A DNA stretch of 32,792 nt from DASSKA01 sp035690905 (lineage in GTDB: Bacteria > Actinomycetota > Actinomycetes > Propionibacteriales > Nocardioidaceae): contig DASSKA010000049.1 in NCBI GenBank assembly GCA_035690905.1, positions 1 to 32,792 on the forward strand, read 5' to 3'. The position numbers and the translations under genes were made by a program. The first letter of the stretch is position 1, and each line of letters starts with the position of its first letter. The notes below the pieces were generated by a model. The model was not told the origin of the DNA. It searched no databases and saw nothing but the letters and a program-made list of their open reading frames with translations. This document shows positions 15,907 to 22,821 of this stretch, piece after piece.

Positions 15907-16392
15907 ATGATGCGGGGCGTGGACCCGCGCATCGGCATCGGCACCGACGTACACCGTCTCGAGCCCGGCGTGCCCATGCACGTAGCCGGACTGCACTTCC
16001 CCGACGAGCCACAGGGACCGGCCGGGCACTCCGACGGCGACGTGGCCGCGCACGCGGCGTGCGACGCGCTGTTCTCCGCCGCCGGGCTGGGCGACCTCGG
16101 CTCGAACTTCGGCACCTCCGCACCGGAGTGGGCCGGCGCCTCCGGTTGCGCGCTGCTCGCCGAGGCGGCTTCCCGGGTGCGCGCGGCGGGGTACCGGATC
16201 GGGAACGTCGCGGTCCAGGTGATCGGCAACCGGCCGCGGCTGGGCGCCCGTCGTACTGAAGCCGAGGAGGTGCTCTCCGCGGCCGCCGGCGCTCCGGTCA
16301 CCGTGTCCGCGACCACCGCGGACGGGCTCGGGCTGACCGGACGGGGCGAGGGGGTCGCCGCGATCGCCACGGCAGTGGTGTTCCACGCCTGA
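15907..16392 (+). CDS. ispF: 2-C-methyl-D-erythritol 2,4-cyclodiphosphate synthase
   Basis: Fifth step of the non-mevalonate isoprenoid pathway: cyclises CDP-methylerythritol 2-phosphate with loss of CMP. 161 aa, a normal length for this trimeric enzyme. Metal ligands are D14 and H16 (GIGTDVH) and H49, with AGHSDGDVAAHAACDALFSA conserved, and the C-terminal SATTADGLGLTGRGEGVAAIA signature is complete. The start is one of ATG 15907, ATG 15910 or GTG 15919; none has a strong ribosome site. In most actinobacteria ispF directly follows ispD and precedes cysS. Here it stands alone, 2.1 kb from ispD, pointing opposite to cysS. Confidence 0.94.
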   Translation: MMRGVDPRIGIGTDVHRLEPGVPMHVAGLHFPDEPQGPAGHSDGDVAAHAACDALFSAAGLGDLGSNFGTSAPEWAGASGCALLAEAASRVRAAGYRIGNVAVQVIGNRPRLGARRTEAEEVLSAAAGAPVTVSATTADGLGLTGRGEGVAAIATAVVFHA

Positions 16393-16414
16393 CCGGTCTC
16401 GGGAAGGGCCGGAT

Positions 16415-16847
16415 CACGATCGGGCCGGGAAGTGCACCGCCAGCCGTCGGAGAACCGCAGCTTGACGTTCACATCCGGCTCCGGCAGTCCGGCGAGCACG
16501 ATCAGCATCCGCAGCCGGGTCTCCATCGGGGAGTCGCCCCCTTCGCGGACGTACGACGCGGCGCGACGGGCCGGCCGTGCGTACTTGTCCGTGCTGCTCG
16601 CGCAGTACCCGACAAGCTGCTCGAGCGGGACTTTGAACTTTCGCACGATCGCGTCGCCGACGGCCACCAGGTCGACCAGGGGCAGGAGGGACGCCAGCTG
16701 GACGAACATCTGGCAAGGCTCCGACATCCTGATGCCGCGATAGCGAACCACCCGTGAACCGTCGGCACTGATGAAGACCCCACGGAACAGCCGCCGGAAG
16801 CGCGAGCCGCGCAGCATCTTGGCGCTGATGTCCTTTGGGTCTCCCAT
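16415..16847 (-). pseudogene. Decayed AbiEi/DUF559-type nuclease gene
   Basis: About 135 codons read like the middle of the AbiEi-like/DUF559 family: DISAKMLRGSRFRRLFRGVF, then RGIRMSEPCQMFVQLASLLP, then DSPMETRLRMLIVLAGLPEP and DVNVKLRFSDGW. The expected nuclease core (a D-L-x-Y-P strand and an E-Y-D-G motif) is missing, because similarity stops at about 16440 and the frame runs on antisense through ispF. A segment between FRGVFISAD and RVVRYRG also seems deleted. I read it as a remnant with an internal deletion and a lost 3' end. An intact relative lies at 6199-7104. A short functional antitoxin-like protein is the alternative. Confidence 0.65.
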
Positions 16848-16906
16848 TTTCTCTTTCGACCCGGTACCTTTCGCTGGCCAATGACTGAGCAGTTGAGGAG
16901 GGTGAC

Positions 16907-17281
16907 GTGTTCGAGGGTGTTTCCGACGTGTTCCTGCCGGTGAGCGACCTGTACCGGTCGATCGAGTGGTACGAGAAGGTGCTCGGCTTCAGACGGCTGC
17001 GCGTCGACGAGAGGCGCGGCTCCGCGGGACTCGGCATGGGCGACAGCGTGGGCCTGAACCTGATCGAGTGCCGTCCCCATCGTCCGCTGGAGTTCCCGCC
17101 CAACAAGAACGAGGTCGAGTTCGCGTTCAACCTGCGCACCAAGGACATTCAGGCGGTGCACGAGCGGCTCGACGCCGCCGGCGTGGACGTGGACGAGATC
17201 ACCCCGTCGTTCGACGGCTCCTTCACGTGCTTCGCGTTCAGCGACCCGGACGGGAACCGGATGAGCGTGGTCTGCAACTGA
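16907..17281 (+). CDS. VOC-superfamily (glyoxalase-like) protein
   Basis: 124-aa single-module vicinal-oxygen-chelate protein with paired beta-alpha-beta-beta-beta halves. VSDVFLPVSDLYRSIEWYEKVLGF is the first half; FAFSDPDGNRMSVVCN closes the second with the usual metal-ligand position in the last strand region. Family members include glyoxalases, dioxygenases and bleomycin-type resistance proteins, so the substrate cannot be assigned. GTG start with GAGGAGG 5 nt upstream. Monocistronic between the decayed nuclease gene and the terC riboswitch. Confidence 0.85.
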   Translation: MFEGVSDVFLPVSDLYRSIEWYEKVLGFRRLRVDERRGSAGLGMGDSVGLNLIECRPHRPLEFPPNKNEVEFAFNLRTKDIQAVHERLDAAGVDVDEITPSFDGSFTCFAFSDPDGNRMSVVCN

Positions 17282-17311
17282 AGCCTGGGTCCGCGGTCAG
17301 GCGCCGGCCGC

Positions 17312-17340
17312 TTGGCCCGGGCCCGCCGGTCTGAGATGAT
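17312..17340 (+). promoter_or_regulatory. Candidate promoter of the terC riboswitch transcript
   Basis: TTGGCC (17312-17317) and GATGAT (17335-17340) are 17 bp apart. The predicted start at about 17347 falls just before the first riboswitch helix, which supports the pairing. Confidence 0.5.
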
Positions 17341-17347
17341 GGCCTGC

Positions 17348-17437
17348 CTGGAGGGGAGTACTCCCTGCAGCGGGTCGTCATCACGACCGACCGGTCCGGC
17401 CCGCTGGTCACCTCGGGGTGATGGAAGAGACCTCCGG
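17348..17437 (+). promoter_or_regulatory. yybP-ykoY manganese riboswitch aptamer
   Basis: Upstream of a TerC-family gene this stretch has the class-defining elements in order: GGAGGGGAGTA (17350-17360), the conserved TCGTCATCACGA segment (17375-17386), a second arm ending near 17424, and AGAGACCTCC (17426-17435) closing helix P1. P1 pairs GGAGG (17350-17354) with CCTCC (17431-17435). The class is known to bind Mn2+ and to precede TerC/Alx, MntP and P-type ATPase genes. Binding by this copy is inference from motif and context. Confidence 0.85.
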
Positions 17438-17480
17438 AGTACGACGTGGCGCGTGCGCGCGCCCTGACCCTCCGGAGGAG
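17431..17480 (+). promoter_or_regulatory. Riboswitch expression platform sequestering the terC RBS
   Basis: CCTCCGGAG (17431-17439), whose first half is the 3' strand of P1, is a perfect 9-base complement of CTCCGGAGG (17470-17478), which contains the terC Shine-Dalgarno. Between them GGCGCG-TGCG-CGCGCC (17448-17463) forms a 6-bp hairpin that stacks inside. Forming P1 with bound metal would release the ribosome site; without metal it would be masked. This reads as a translational ON switch. Confidence 0.7.
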
Positions 17481-17485
17481 CAGCC

Positions 17486-18484
17486 GTGGACGTCCCGATC
17501 TGGTTGTGGGTGGTCACCCTCGGCGTCACGACGACGCTGCTGATCGTCGACATCTTCGTCATCGGCCGCCGCCCGCACGAGCCCTCGAGGCGGGAGGTCA
17601 CGCTCGGCCTCGCGTTCTACGTGGGGCTGGCCGTGCTGTTCGGGCTCGGGGTCTGGTACTTCGCGGGCAGCGAGTTCGGAGGTGAGTTCTTCGCCGGCTG
17701 GCTGACGGAGTACTCCCTGTCCGTCGACAACCTGTTCATCTTCATCATCATCATGAGCAAGCTGAAGGTGCCGGGGAGGTACCAGCAGGCCGCGCTGCTG
17801 GTCGGCATCGTCCTCGCCCTGGTGATGCGCGGCGTGTTCATCGCCGTCGGCGCGGCGGCGATCAACAACTTCAGCTGGGTCTTCTACATCTTCGGCGCGT
17901 TCCTGGTCTACACGGCGGTCAAGCTGGCCAAGAAGGGGCCGGAGGACGAGGACGAGTTCGAGGAAAGCAAGCTGGTCCGCTGGGTCGAGCACCGCTTCCC
18001 GGCCACCAAGGAGTACCACGGCACCAAGGTCATCATCCGGGAGAACGGCAAGCGGCTGATCACCCCGATGTTCATCGTGGTGCTGGCTCTCGGCACCACC
18101 GACCTGCTGTTCGCCCTCGACTCGATCCCGGCGATCTACGGGCTCACCCACGAGCCGTACCTGGTGCTGACCGCGAACATCTTCGCGCTGATGGGCCTGC
18201 GCCAGCTGTACTTCCTGATCGGCGGGCTGCTCAAGCGCCTGGTCTTCTTGTCCTACGGCCTCGCGGCGCTGCTCGCGTTCATCGGGGTCAAGCTGGTGCT
18301 GCACGCGCTGCACGAGAACGAGCTGCCGTTCGTCAACGGCGGCCAGCCCGTCACCTGGGCGCCGGACATCCCGATCTCGATCTCGCTCGCGGCGATCGTG
18401 GGCACGCTCGCCGTCACCACGGTGGCCAGCCTGGTGGCGACGCACACCCGGCCAACCTCCGGGGCTTCCGCGCCTCGGCGTTAG
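17486..18484 (+). CDS. TerC/Alx-family membrane protein, probable Mn2+ exporter
   Basis: 332-aa polytopic membrane protein with about eight to nine helices. Family markers are the acidic intramembrane positions LIVDIFVIGR (D22), EYSLSVDNLF (D81) and GTTDLLFALDSIPAIYG. A charged cytoplasmic loop (GPEDEDEFEESKLVRW) and MGLRQLYFLIGGLL are also typical. TerC/Alx proteins export manganese and help load it onto secreted metalloproteins; the upstream yybP-ykoY riboswitch supports manganese specificity here. GTG start, with GGAGGAG 5 nt upstream inside the switch. Its TAG stop is shared with the ispD -10 box. Confidence 0.92.
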   Translation: MDVPIWLWVVTLGVTTTLLIVDIFVIGRRPHEPSRREVTLGLAFYVGLAVLFGLGVWYFAGSEFGGEFFAGWLTEYSLSVDNLFIFIIIMSKLKVPGRYQQAALLVGIVLALVMRGVFIAVGAAAINNFSWVFYIFGAFLVYTAVKLAKKGPEDEDEFEESKLVRWVEHRFPATKEYHGTKVIIRENGKRLITPMFIVVLALGTTDLLFALDSIPAIYGLTHEPYLVLTANIFALMGLRQLYFLIGGLLKRLVFLSYGLAALLAFIGVKLVLHALHENELPFVNGGQPVTWAPDIPISISLAAIVGTLAVTTVASLVATHTRPTSGASAPRR

Positions 18485-18487
18485 GCT
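18482..18487 (+). promoter_or_regulatory. -10 box TAGGCT of ispD, overlapping the terC stop
   Basis: TAGGCT fits TANNNT; its first three bases are the terC stop codon. Seven nucleotides separate it from ATG 18495, so ispD could be expressed from its own leaderless transcript independently of the manganese switch. Confidence 0.45.
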
Positions 18488-18494
18488 CCCGGGC

Positions 18495-19163
18495 ATGAGC
18501 CTCCGCGTCGCCGCCGTGCTGCTCGCGGCGGGGTCGGGGACGCGGGTCGGCGCGCAGCGCAACAAGGTGCTGCTGCCCCTCGGCGATCGGCCGGTGCTCG
18601 GCTGGTCGCTGCGCACGGTTGCGGGGCTCGAGTACGTCGCTCGGATGGTCGTCGTGCACCGGACGGCCGACCGCTCCGCTGTGGCGCGGATCGCCCCGTC
18701 CGACGTACTCCTCGTCGAAGGCGGCGGCACCCGGCACGCGTCGGAGCAGAACGCGCTGACCGCGCTGGCCGAGCGGATCGATGCCGGGGAGTACGACGTG
18801 GTGGCGATCCACGACACCGCGCGACCCCTCGCCTCGCGCGAGCTGTGGGACCAGGTGGTCCTGACCGCGGCCGAGCACGGTGGGGCGATCCCGGTGCGGC
18901 ACCAGCCGGGACTGCTCACCCGCTCGGCGCGCTCAGCCGGGGACGGGCTCGTGGCGGTGCAGACGCCGCAGGCGTTCCGGGCCCAGCCGCTGCTCGACGC
19001 GTACCGGAAGGCGCAGGCCGATGGCTTCGAGGGCACGGACACGGCGGCGTGCGTGGCGCGCTACTCCGACCTCGCCGTGCGCGGGGTCGAGGCGCCGGCC
19101 ACGAACCTGAAGATCACCTTCCCCGAGGACATCGAGGTCGCCGAGCGGCTGCTCCGGCCCTGA
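18495..19163 (+). CDS. ispD: 2-C-methyl-D-erythritol 4-phosphate cytidylyltransferase
   Basis: Third step of the non-mevalonate isoprenoid pathway: joins CTP and methylerythritol phosphate. 222 aa. The CTP loop LLAAGSGTRVG (9-19) with R17, K24 in NKVLLPL, HDTARPL (106-112, usually HDAARP) with D107, VQTPQAF (155-161) and NLKITFPED (204-212) with K206 are all in place; TDTAAC replaces the commoner TDDA. It should be active. ATG start 10 nt after the terC stop. It is convergent with a degenerate IspD-like gene, with a two-copy 22-bp repeat between them. Confidence 0.93.
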   Translation: MSLRVAAVLLAAGSGTRVGAQRNKVLLPLGDRPVLGWSLRTVAGLEYVARMVVVHRTADRSAVARIAPSDVLLVEGGGTRHASEQNALTALAERIDAGEYDVVAIHDTARPLASRELWDQVVLTAAEHGGAIPVRHQPGLLTRSARSAGDGLVAVQTPQAFRAQPLLDAYRKAQADGFEGTDTAACVARYSDLAVRGVEAPATNLKITFPEDIEVAERLLRP

Positions 19164-19175
19164 CACCCCGCGAGC

Positions 19176-19208
19176 AACCACTCGACACCCCGCGAGCGAC
19201 CACTCGAC
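19176..19208 (-). repeat. 22-bp tandem repeat, locus D (2 variant copies)
   Basis: AACCACTCGAC (19176-19186) and GACCACTCGAC (19198-19208) on the + strand, 22 bp apart: a variant with G for A in the core. On the minus strand the array starts 8 nt after the IspD-like stop and reads in the direction of that gene. It occupies the whole 53-bp convergent gap. Confidence 0.8.
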
Positions 19209-19216
19209 ACCGCCGC

Positions 19217-19774
19217 TCAGGTGTCGGTGGCGGCGAGCAGGCGCAGGTCGGACTCGTCGACGACGCGCCGGCCCTCGGCGGGCGCCTCCACGAACGAGAC
19301 CTCGAACCGCTCGGCGAGCGAGGAGACAAACGCCGGCAGGTCGGTGAGGTCCGGCCAGTCCGGAAGCGCGGCCACCACCGTGGAAGGGAGCACCACGGGA
19401 GATGCCAGCGAGACCAGGCCGGAGCGGTCGACCGTCGACCCAACGACGCCCGCCGTCCCCTCAGCCGACCCGTCCGCCGGTCCCCCGGGAGCCAGCTCCT
19501 TCACGGTGTCGGTGACCGGCCGGACACCGACCAGCACCGGCCCGTCCGCCCGGACGGAGGTCACCACGGAGCTCAGGAACGCGACCGGCGCCCCCGGGCA
19601 CAGCGGGTCGTGCACGACCAGGGGCGCCTCGGCGGCCCGCACGGCCGACCACGAAGCGTTGAAGTCCAGCAGCCGGACTCCGGCGTTCTCGAGCGCCAGC
19701 GAGGCGACCGCGACGAGCGACTCCCCGTGCCACAGCGCGAACGGCAGCGAGCCGCGGCCCTCGACGGGCACCAC
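19217..19774 (-). CDS. IspD-like paralogue, probably non-catalytic
   Basis: 185 aa. It can be aligned to the adjacent IspD over its length: VVPVEGRGSLPFALWHGESL for the CTP-loop region, VVHDPLCPGAP for HDTARP, VLVGVRPVTDTVKE for the central strand, LVSLASPVVLP for VAVQTPQAF, and DLTDLPAFVSSL for the TDTAACVA segment. The G-S-G-x-R loop, its lysine, the Q-T-P-Q motif and the C-terminal N-x-K are lost, so cytidylyl transfer is unlikely. GTG 19774 is the first usable start after the carD stop (47 nt gap), with no clear ribosome site. Placement downstream of carD matches the ancestral position of ispD. Function unknown; a regulatory or structural role is possible. Confidence 0.7.
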   Translation of the reverse strand: MVPVEGRGSLPFALWHGESLVAVASLALENAGVRLLDFNASWSAVRAAEAPLVVHDPLCPGAPVAFLSSVVTSVRADGPVLVGVRPVTDTVKELAPGGPADGSAEGTAGVVGSTVDRSGLVSLASPVVLPSTVVAALPDWPDLTDLPAFVSSLAERFEVSFVEAPAEGRRVVDESDLRLLAATDT

Positions 19775-19821
19775 ACCGACCGGCTCGGCGCCCTCAGGGA
19801 CGTCGAGACCAGAGGACGAGC

Positions 19822-20307
19822 TCAGGAGGCAAGAACCTCGTCGAGCAGCGCCTCGGCCTTGTCCTCGTTGGTGCGCTCGGCGAGCGCCAGTTCGGAGACC
19901 AGGATCTGGCGGGCCTTGGCGAGCATCCGCTTCTCACCCGCGGACAGGCCGCGGTCGCGCTCCCGGCGCCACAGGTCCCGGACCACCTCGGCGACCTTCA
20001 GCACGTCGCCGGAGTGAAGCTTCTCCAGGTTCGCCTTGTAGCGGCGTGACCAGTTCGTCGGCTCCTCCGTGTGGGCGGCGCGGAGAACGTCGAAGACCCG
20101 GTCCAGGCCCTCCTTGTCCACCACGTCGCGAACCCCAACGAGATCGAGGTTGCAGGCCGGCACCCTGACGACGAGGTCCTGCTGGGCCACGATACGGAGC
20201 ACGAGGTACTGCTTGTCCTCGCCCTTGATCTTTCGAGTCTCGATGTCCTCGATGACTGCAGCCCCGTGATTTGGGTAAACAACCGTTTCGCCGACGGTGA
20301 ATGTCAT
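19822..20307 (-). CDS. carD: CarD-family RNA-polymerase-binding regulator
   Basis: Binds the RNA polymerase beta lobe and promoter upstream fork and stabilises open complexes, especially at rRNA promoters; essential in mycobacteria. 161 aa. The N-terminal Tudor-like RNAP-interacting domain runs to about residue 55 (MTFTVGETVVYPNHGAAVIE, then KQYLVLRI). The C-terminal helical DNA-binding domain contains NWSRRYKANLEKLHSGD and LSAGEKRMLAKARQILVSEL. Length and motifs are standard. ATG 20307; AGGAAGGGG lies upstream at slightly long spacing. Confidence 0.96.
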   Translation of the reverse strand: MTFTVGETVVYPNHGAAVIEDIETRKIKGEDKQYLVLRIVAQQDLVVRVPACNLDLVGVRDVVDKEGLDRVFDVLRAAHTEEPTNWSRRYKANLEKLHSGDVLKVAEVVRDLWRRERDRGLSAGEKRMLAKARQILVSELALAERTNEDKAEALLDEVLAS

Positions 20308-20499
20308 GTGCCAAGTACCCCTTCCTAGGTGACCAGTCTAACACGTCCGCGAATCGGCCCCTTTCGCGTTTCCGCAGGTCAGAGGCCGGATTGGGGCTTG
20401 ACAGAAGCAGGATCCGTGTGCCTGCACGATGCCATCGACCGCCGACAGAACCGGGCAAAGCCCGCGCTGCCTGGGCTTTCGTGGCAGATACTGCGACCC
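20308..20499. promoter_or_regulatory. Divergent carD / ubiA-family control region
   Basis: 192-bp gap. Minus-strand TAGACT (20340-20335) is a good carD -10, with a predicted start about 20 nt before the ATG. On the + strand GATACT (20487-20492) ends 7 nt before ATG 20500, suggesting a leaderless prenyltransferase mRNA. A perfect TTGACA stands at 20398-20403 without a -10 at normal spacing. Confidence 0.45.
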
Positions 20500-21216
20500 A
20501 TGACCACGCCGTTGTCGCGAGGCCTGGTGCCGTCCCTGGTGCTTGCCTGCCACCCGCTTCCCACCGCCGCGATGACGGTCGCCCTGACCGTGGCCGCGGC
20601 GCTGACCGGACGCCCCGCCGTGCAGTGCGCACTGGTCGCCGGCACGGTGCTCACCGGGCAGCTCAGCGTCGGCTGGCTCAACGACCTGCTGGACCGGCAC
20701 CGCGACGCTGAGGTGGGTCGCCGGGACAAGCCGGTGGCGATGGGCTGGATCGACCCGGGCACGGTGGCGTTCGCGATCGCGGTCGCGGTGCTGCTGGTCA
20801 TCCCGCTGTCCATCGCCAACGGCACCGAGGCCGGCCTCGCACACCTCGGGGCGGTGGCCAGCGCCTGGCTGTACAACGTCTGGTTCAAGCGCAGCGTGCT
20901 CTCCTGGTTGCCGTACGCGGTCAGCTTCGGGCTGCTGCCCGCCTTCTTGTCGTACGGCGGACTCGGCGGAGGTCTGCACGGCGGGCCCCCGACCATCGCC
21001 ATGACCGCCGCGGCCGCCGCCCTGGGCATCGGCATCCACTTCCTCAACGTGCTTCCCGACCTGGTCCAGGACCAGGCGACCGGGGTGCGGCACCTACCGC
21101 TGCGGATCGCGCTGCGGATCGGCGCCCCGAAGCTGCTGTGGATCTCCACCGCCTGGACCACGCTGGCCGTGGCCGGCGTGGTGGTCGCCGGGCTGACCGT
21201 CGGCGTGACCCAGTAG
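20500..21216 (+). CDS. UbiA-family prenyltransferase
   Basis: 238-aa integral membrane protein with about seven to eight helices. The first aspartate-rich motif is NDLLDRHRDAE (N61, D62, D65, D69); the second is NVLPDLVQD (D187, D191). Both bind the Mg-diphosphate of a prenyl donor. LYNVWFKRS resembles the Y-x-K/R segment of the family. Members attach prenyl chains to quinone precursors, haem or glycerol phosphates; the acceptor cannot be told, but the nearby ispD and ispF supply isoprenoid precursors. ATG 20500 is chosen because longer in-frame starts add no homologous sequence. Confidence 0.82.
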   Translation: MTTPLSRGLVPSLVLACHPLPTAAMTVALTVAAALTGRPAVQCALVAGTVLTGQLSVGWLNDLLDRHRDAEVGRRDKPVAMGWIDPGTVAFAIAVAVLLVIPLSIANGTEAGLAHLGAVASAWLYNVWFKRSVLSWLPYAVSFGLLPAFLSYGGLGGGLHGGPPTIAMTAAAAALGIGIHFLNVLPDLVQDQATGVRHLPLRIALRIGAPKLLWISTAWTTLAVAGVVVAGLTVGVTQ

Positions 21217-21343
21217 CCGCCGGGAGGGTCACCGGCCGGGCGGGACCGGCTGTGACTAGACTCTGGCCCGAACTTCCCGCCTGCCCGCACGCTGCTCGCC
21301 GGCGCGCAGCGGCCGACGCGCATCGAGAGGACCGAACCGAGCC

Positions 21344-21910
21344 GTGAACGTGACACTTCGTCGCAGCATCGCCGCAGCCTCCGCAGTGCTGGCCGTGCCC
21401 ATGCTCGCCTCCTGCGGCCTCGCCTTCACCGCGCAGACCGAGCAGGAGTACACCCCCACGATCGGCGTCTCGGACCGCAGCGGCACCGTGGACGTCGTCG
21501 ACGCACTGATCGTCTCGCAGAACGGCGGTGCCGGCACCCTGGTGGCCGGCCTGGTCAACAACGACACGAAGCAGCCCGACCAGCTGACCAGCGTCACCGG
21601 CGCGAAGAACGACACCTCGCTGACCGTCCAGGGCGGCACCCCGATCCGGATCGACGCCAACGGCGCCTACCAGCTCGCCGACCAGGGCAACATCAAGGTC
21701 TACGGCAGCCAGCTCAAGCCCGGGTACTTCGTCTGGGTCACGTTCAACTTCGCCAACGCCAAGTCGATCACCTTGGACATCCCCGTGACCGCGCCGAAGG
21801 ACGGTCTCGAGCAGGTTCCGCTGCCGACCTCCACCGCGCCGACGATGGCCCCGCTGCCGAGTCCCTCACCGAAGAAGCACCACACGCCGTCGAGCTCGCC
21901 GACCTCCTGA
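21344..21910 (+). CDS. lpqE: LpqE-like lipoprotein
   Basis: 188-aa secreted lipoprotein of unproven function. The signal peptide ends in the lipobox LASC (Cys24). The core (about 40-150) is a small beta-sandwich-like domain with VDVVDALIVSQNG and GTLVAGLVNNDTKQPDQLTS, similar in pattern to mycobacterial LpqE and distantly to copper-chaperone PCuAC domains. A Pro/Ser/Thr-rich tail with KKHH follows and could reach into the wall. GTG start with GAGAGGA upstream. In mycobacteria lpqE lies divergently beside carD; here a prenyltransferase gene separates them. It ends 2 nt before gpmA. Confidence 0.75.
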   Translation: MNVTLRRSIAAASAVLAVPMLASCGLAFTAQTEQEYTPTIGVSDRSGTVDVVDALIVSQNGGAGTLVAGLVNNDTKQPDQLTSVTGAKNDTSLTVQGGTPIRIDANGAYQLADQGNIKVYGSQLKPGYFVWVTFNFANAKSITLDIPVTAPKDGLEQVPLPTSTAPTMAPLPSPSPKKHHTPSSSPTS

Positions 21911-21912
21911 AC

Positions 21913-22668
21913 ATGACCGTCGCCGCGCCGTACACCCTGGTCCTGCTCCGCCACGGCGAGAGCGAGTGGAATGCGCTCAACCTGTTCACCGGCTGGGTCG
22001 ACGTCGCGCTGTCCGAGGCCGGCCGGGAGGAGGCCGCCCGCGCCGGTGAGCTGATCTCCGAGGCCGGGCTGCTGCCGGACGTGCTGCACACCTCGGTGCT
22101 GCGCCGGGCGATCACCACCGCGCAGCTCACCCTCGACGTGTGCGACCGGCACTGGATCCCGGTACGACGGACGTGGCGGCTCAACGAGCGGCACTACGGG
22201 GCCCTGCAGGGCAAGGACAAGAAGGCGATCCGCGAGGAGTACGGCGAGGAGCAGTTCATGGCCTGGCGGCGCTCCTACGACACGCCGCCTCCGCCGATCG
22301 ACGACACCGACCCGAACAGCCAGCAGGGCGACCCGCGCTACGCCGACCTGCCCGACGAGCTGATGCCGCGCACCGAGTGCCTGGCCGACGTGGTGGACCG
22401 GATGCTGCCGTACTGGTACGACGCGATCGTGCCCGACCTGCGCACCGGCCGCACCGTCTGCGTGGCCGCGCACGGCAACTCGCTGCGCGCGCTGGTGAAG
22501 CACCTGGACCAGATGTCGCCTGCCGACGTGGTGGGGCTGAACATCCCGACCGGGATCCCGCTGGTCTACCGGCTCGACGAGGACATGCGTCCGGTCGGCG
22601 GCGGGGAGTACCTCGACCCGGCCGCGGCCAAGGAGGCCATCGCCTCGGTGGCGAACCAGGGCCGCTGA
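21913..22668 (+). CDS. gpmA: 2,3-bisphosphoglycerate-dependent phosphoglycerate mutase
   Basis: Glycolytic and gluconeogenic enzyme interconverting 3- and 2-phosphoglycerate. 251 aa. Phospho-acceptor H14 lies in RHGESEWN (13-20); FTGWVDVALSEAGREEA, LNERHYGALQGKDK (proton-donor Glu) and AAHGNSLRALVKHLD (second active-site His) are all conserved. Length matches the dimeric or tetrameric dPGM class. ATG start 2 nt after the lpqE stop, so the two are co-transcribed. A gpm gene close to senX3-regX3 and mshA is a conserved actinobacterial arrangement. Confidence 0.96.
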   Translation: MTVAAPYTLVLLRHGESEWNALNLFTGWVDVALSEAGREEAARAGELISEAGLLPDVLHTSVLRRAITTAQLTLDVCDRHWIPVRRTWRLNERHYGALQGKDKKAIREEYGEEQFMAWRRSYDTPPPPIDDTDPNSQQGDPRYADLPDELMPRTECLADVVDRMLPYWYDAIVPDLRTGRTVCVAAHGNSLRALVKHLDQMSPADVVGLNIPTGIPLVYRLDEDMRPVGGGEYLDPAAAKEAIASVANQGR

Positions 22669-22762
22669 CCCGGCCCCGGCCCGGCCCGGCCGGCCGCCAC
22701 GGGCGCTTCCTGCGGCCCCGAGTGCCGGAGGCGAGCTCATCGCCAACAGGTGGACCAGCGAT

Positions 22763-22790
22763 TGAACCGGCGCCGCCGCGGCTCCGTCGT
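22763..22790 (+). promoter_or_regulatory. Candidate ECF-sigma-type promoter
   Basis: TGAACC (22763-22768) and CGTCGT (22785-22790) are 16 bp apart, the GAAC/CGTC layout typical of extracytoplasmic-function sigma promoters. It lies 31 bp before the repeat-lipoprotein gene. The rest of the 153-bp gap is a CCGG-rich run after gpmA with no other recognisable element. Confidence 0.35.
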
Positions 22791-22821
22791 GTGTCAGTGA
22801 GACCAACGAAGGAGGCCCGCG

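Noticed and set aside
15888..16414. Continuation of the nuclease remnant antisense through ispF
   Set aside because: The frame is open but unlike the DUF559 core, and ispF on the other strand is complete and conserved.
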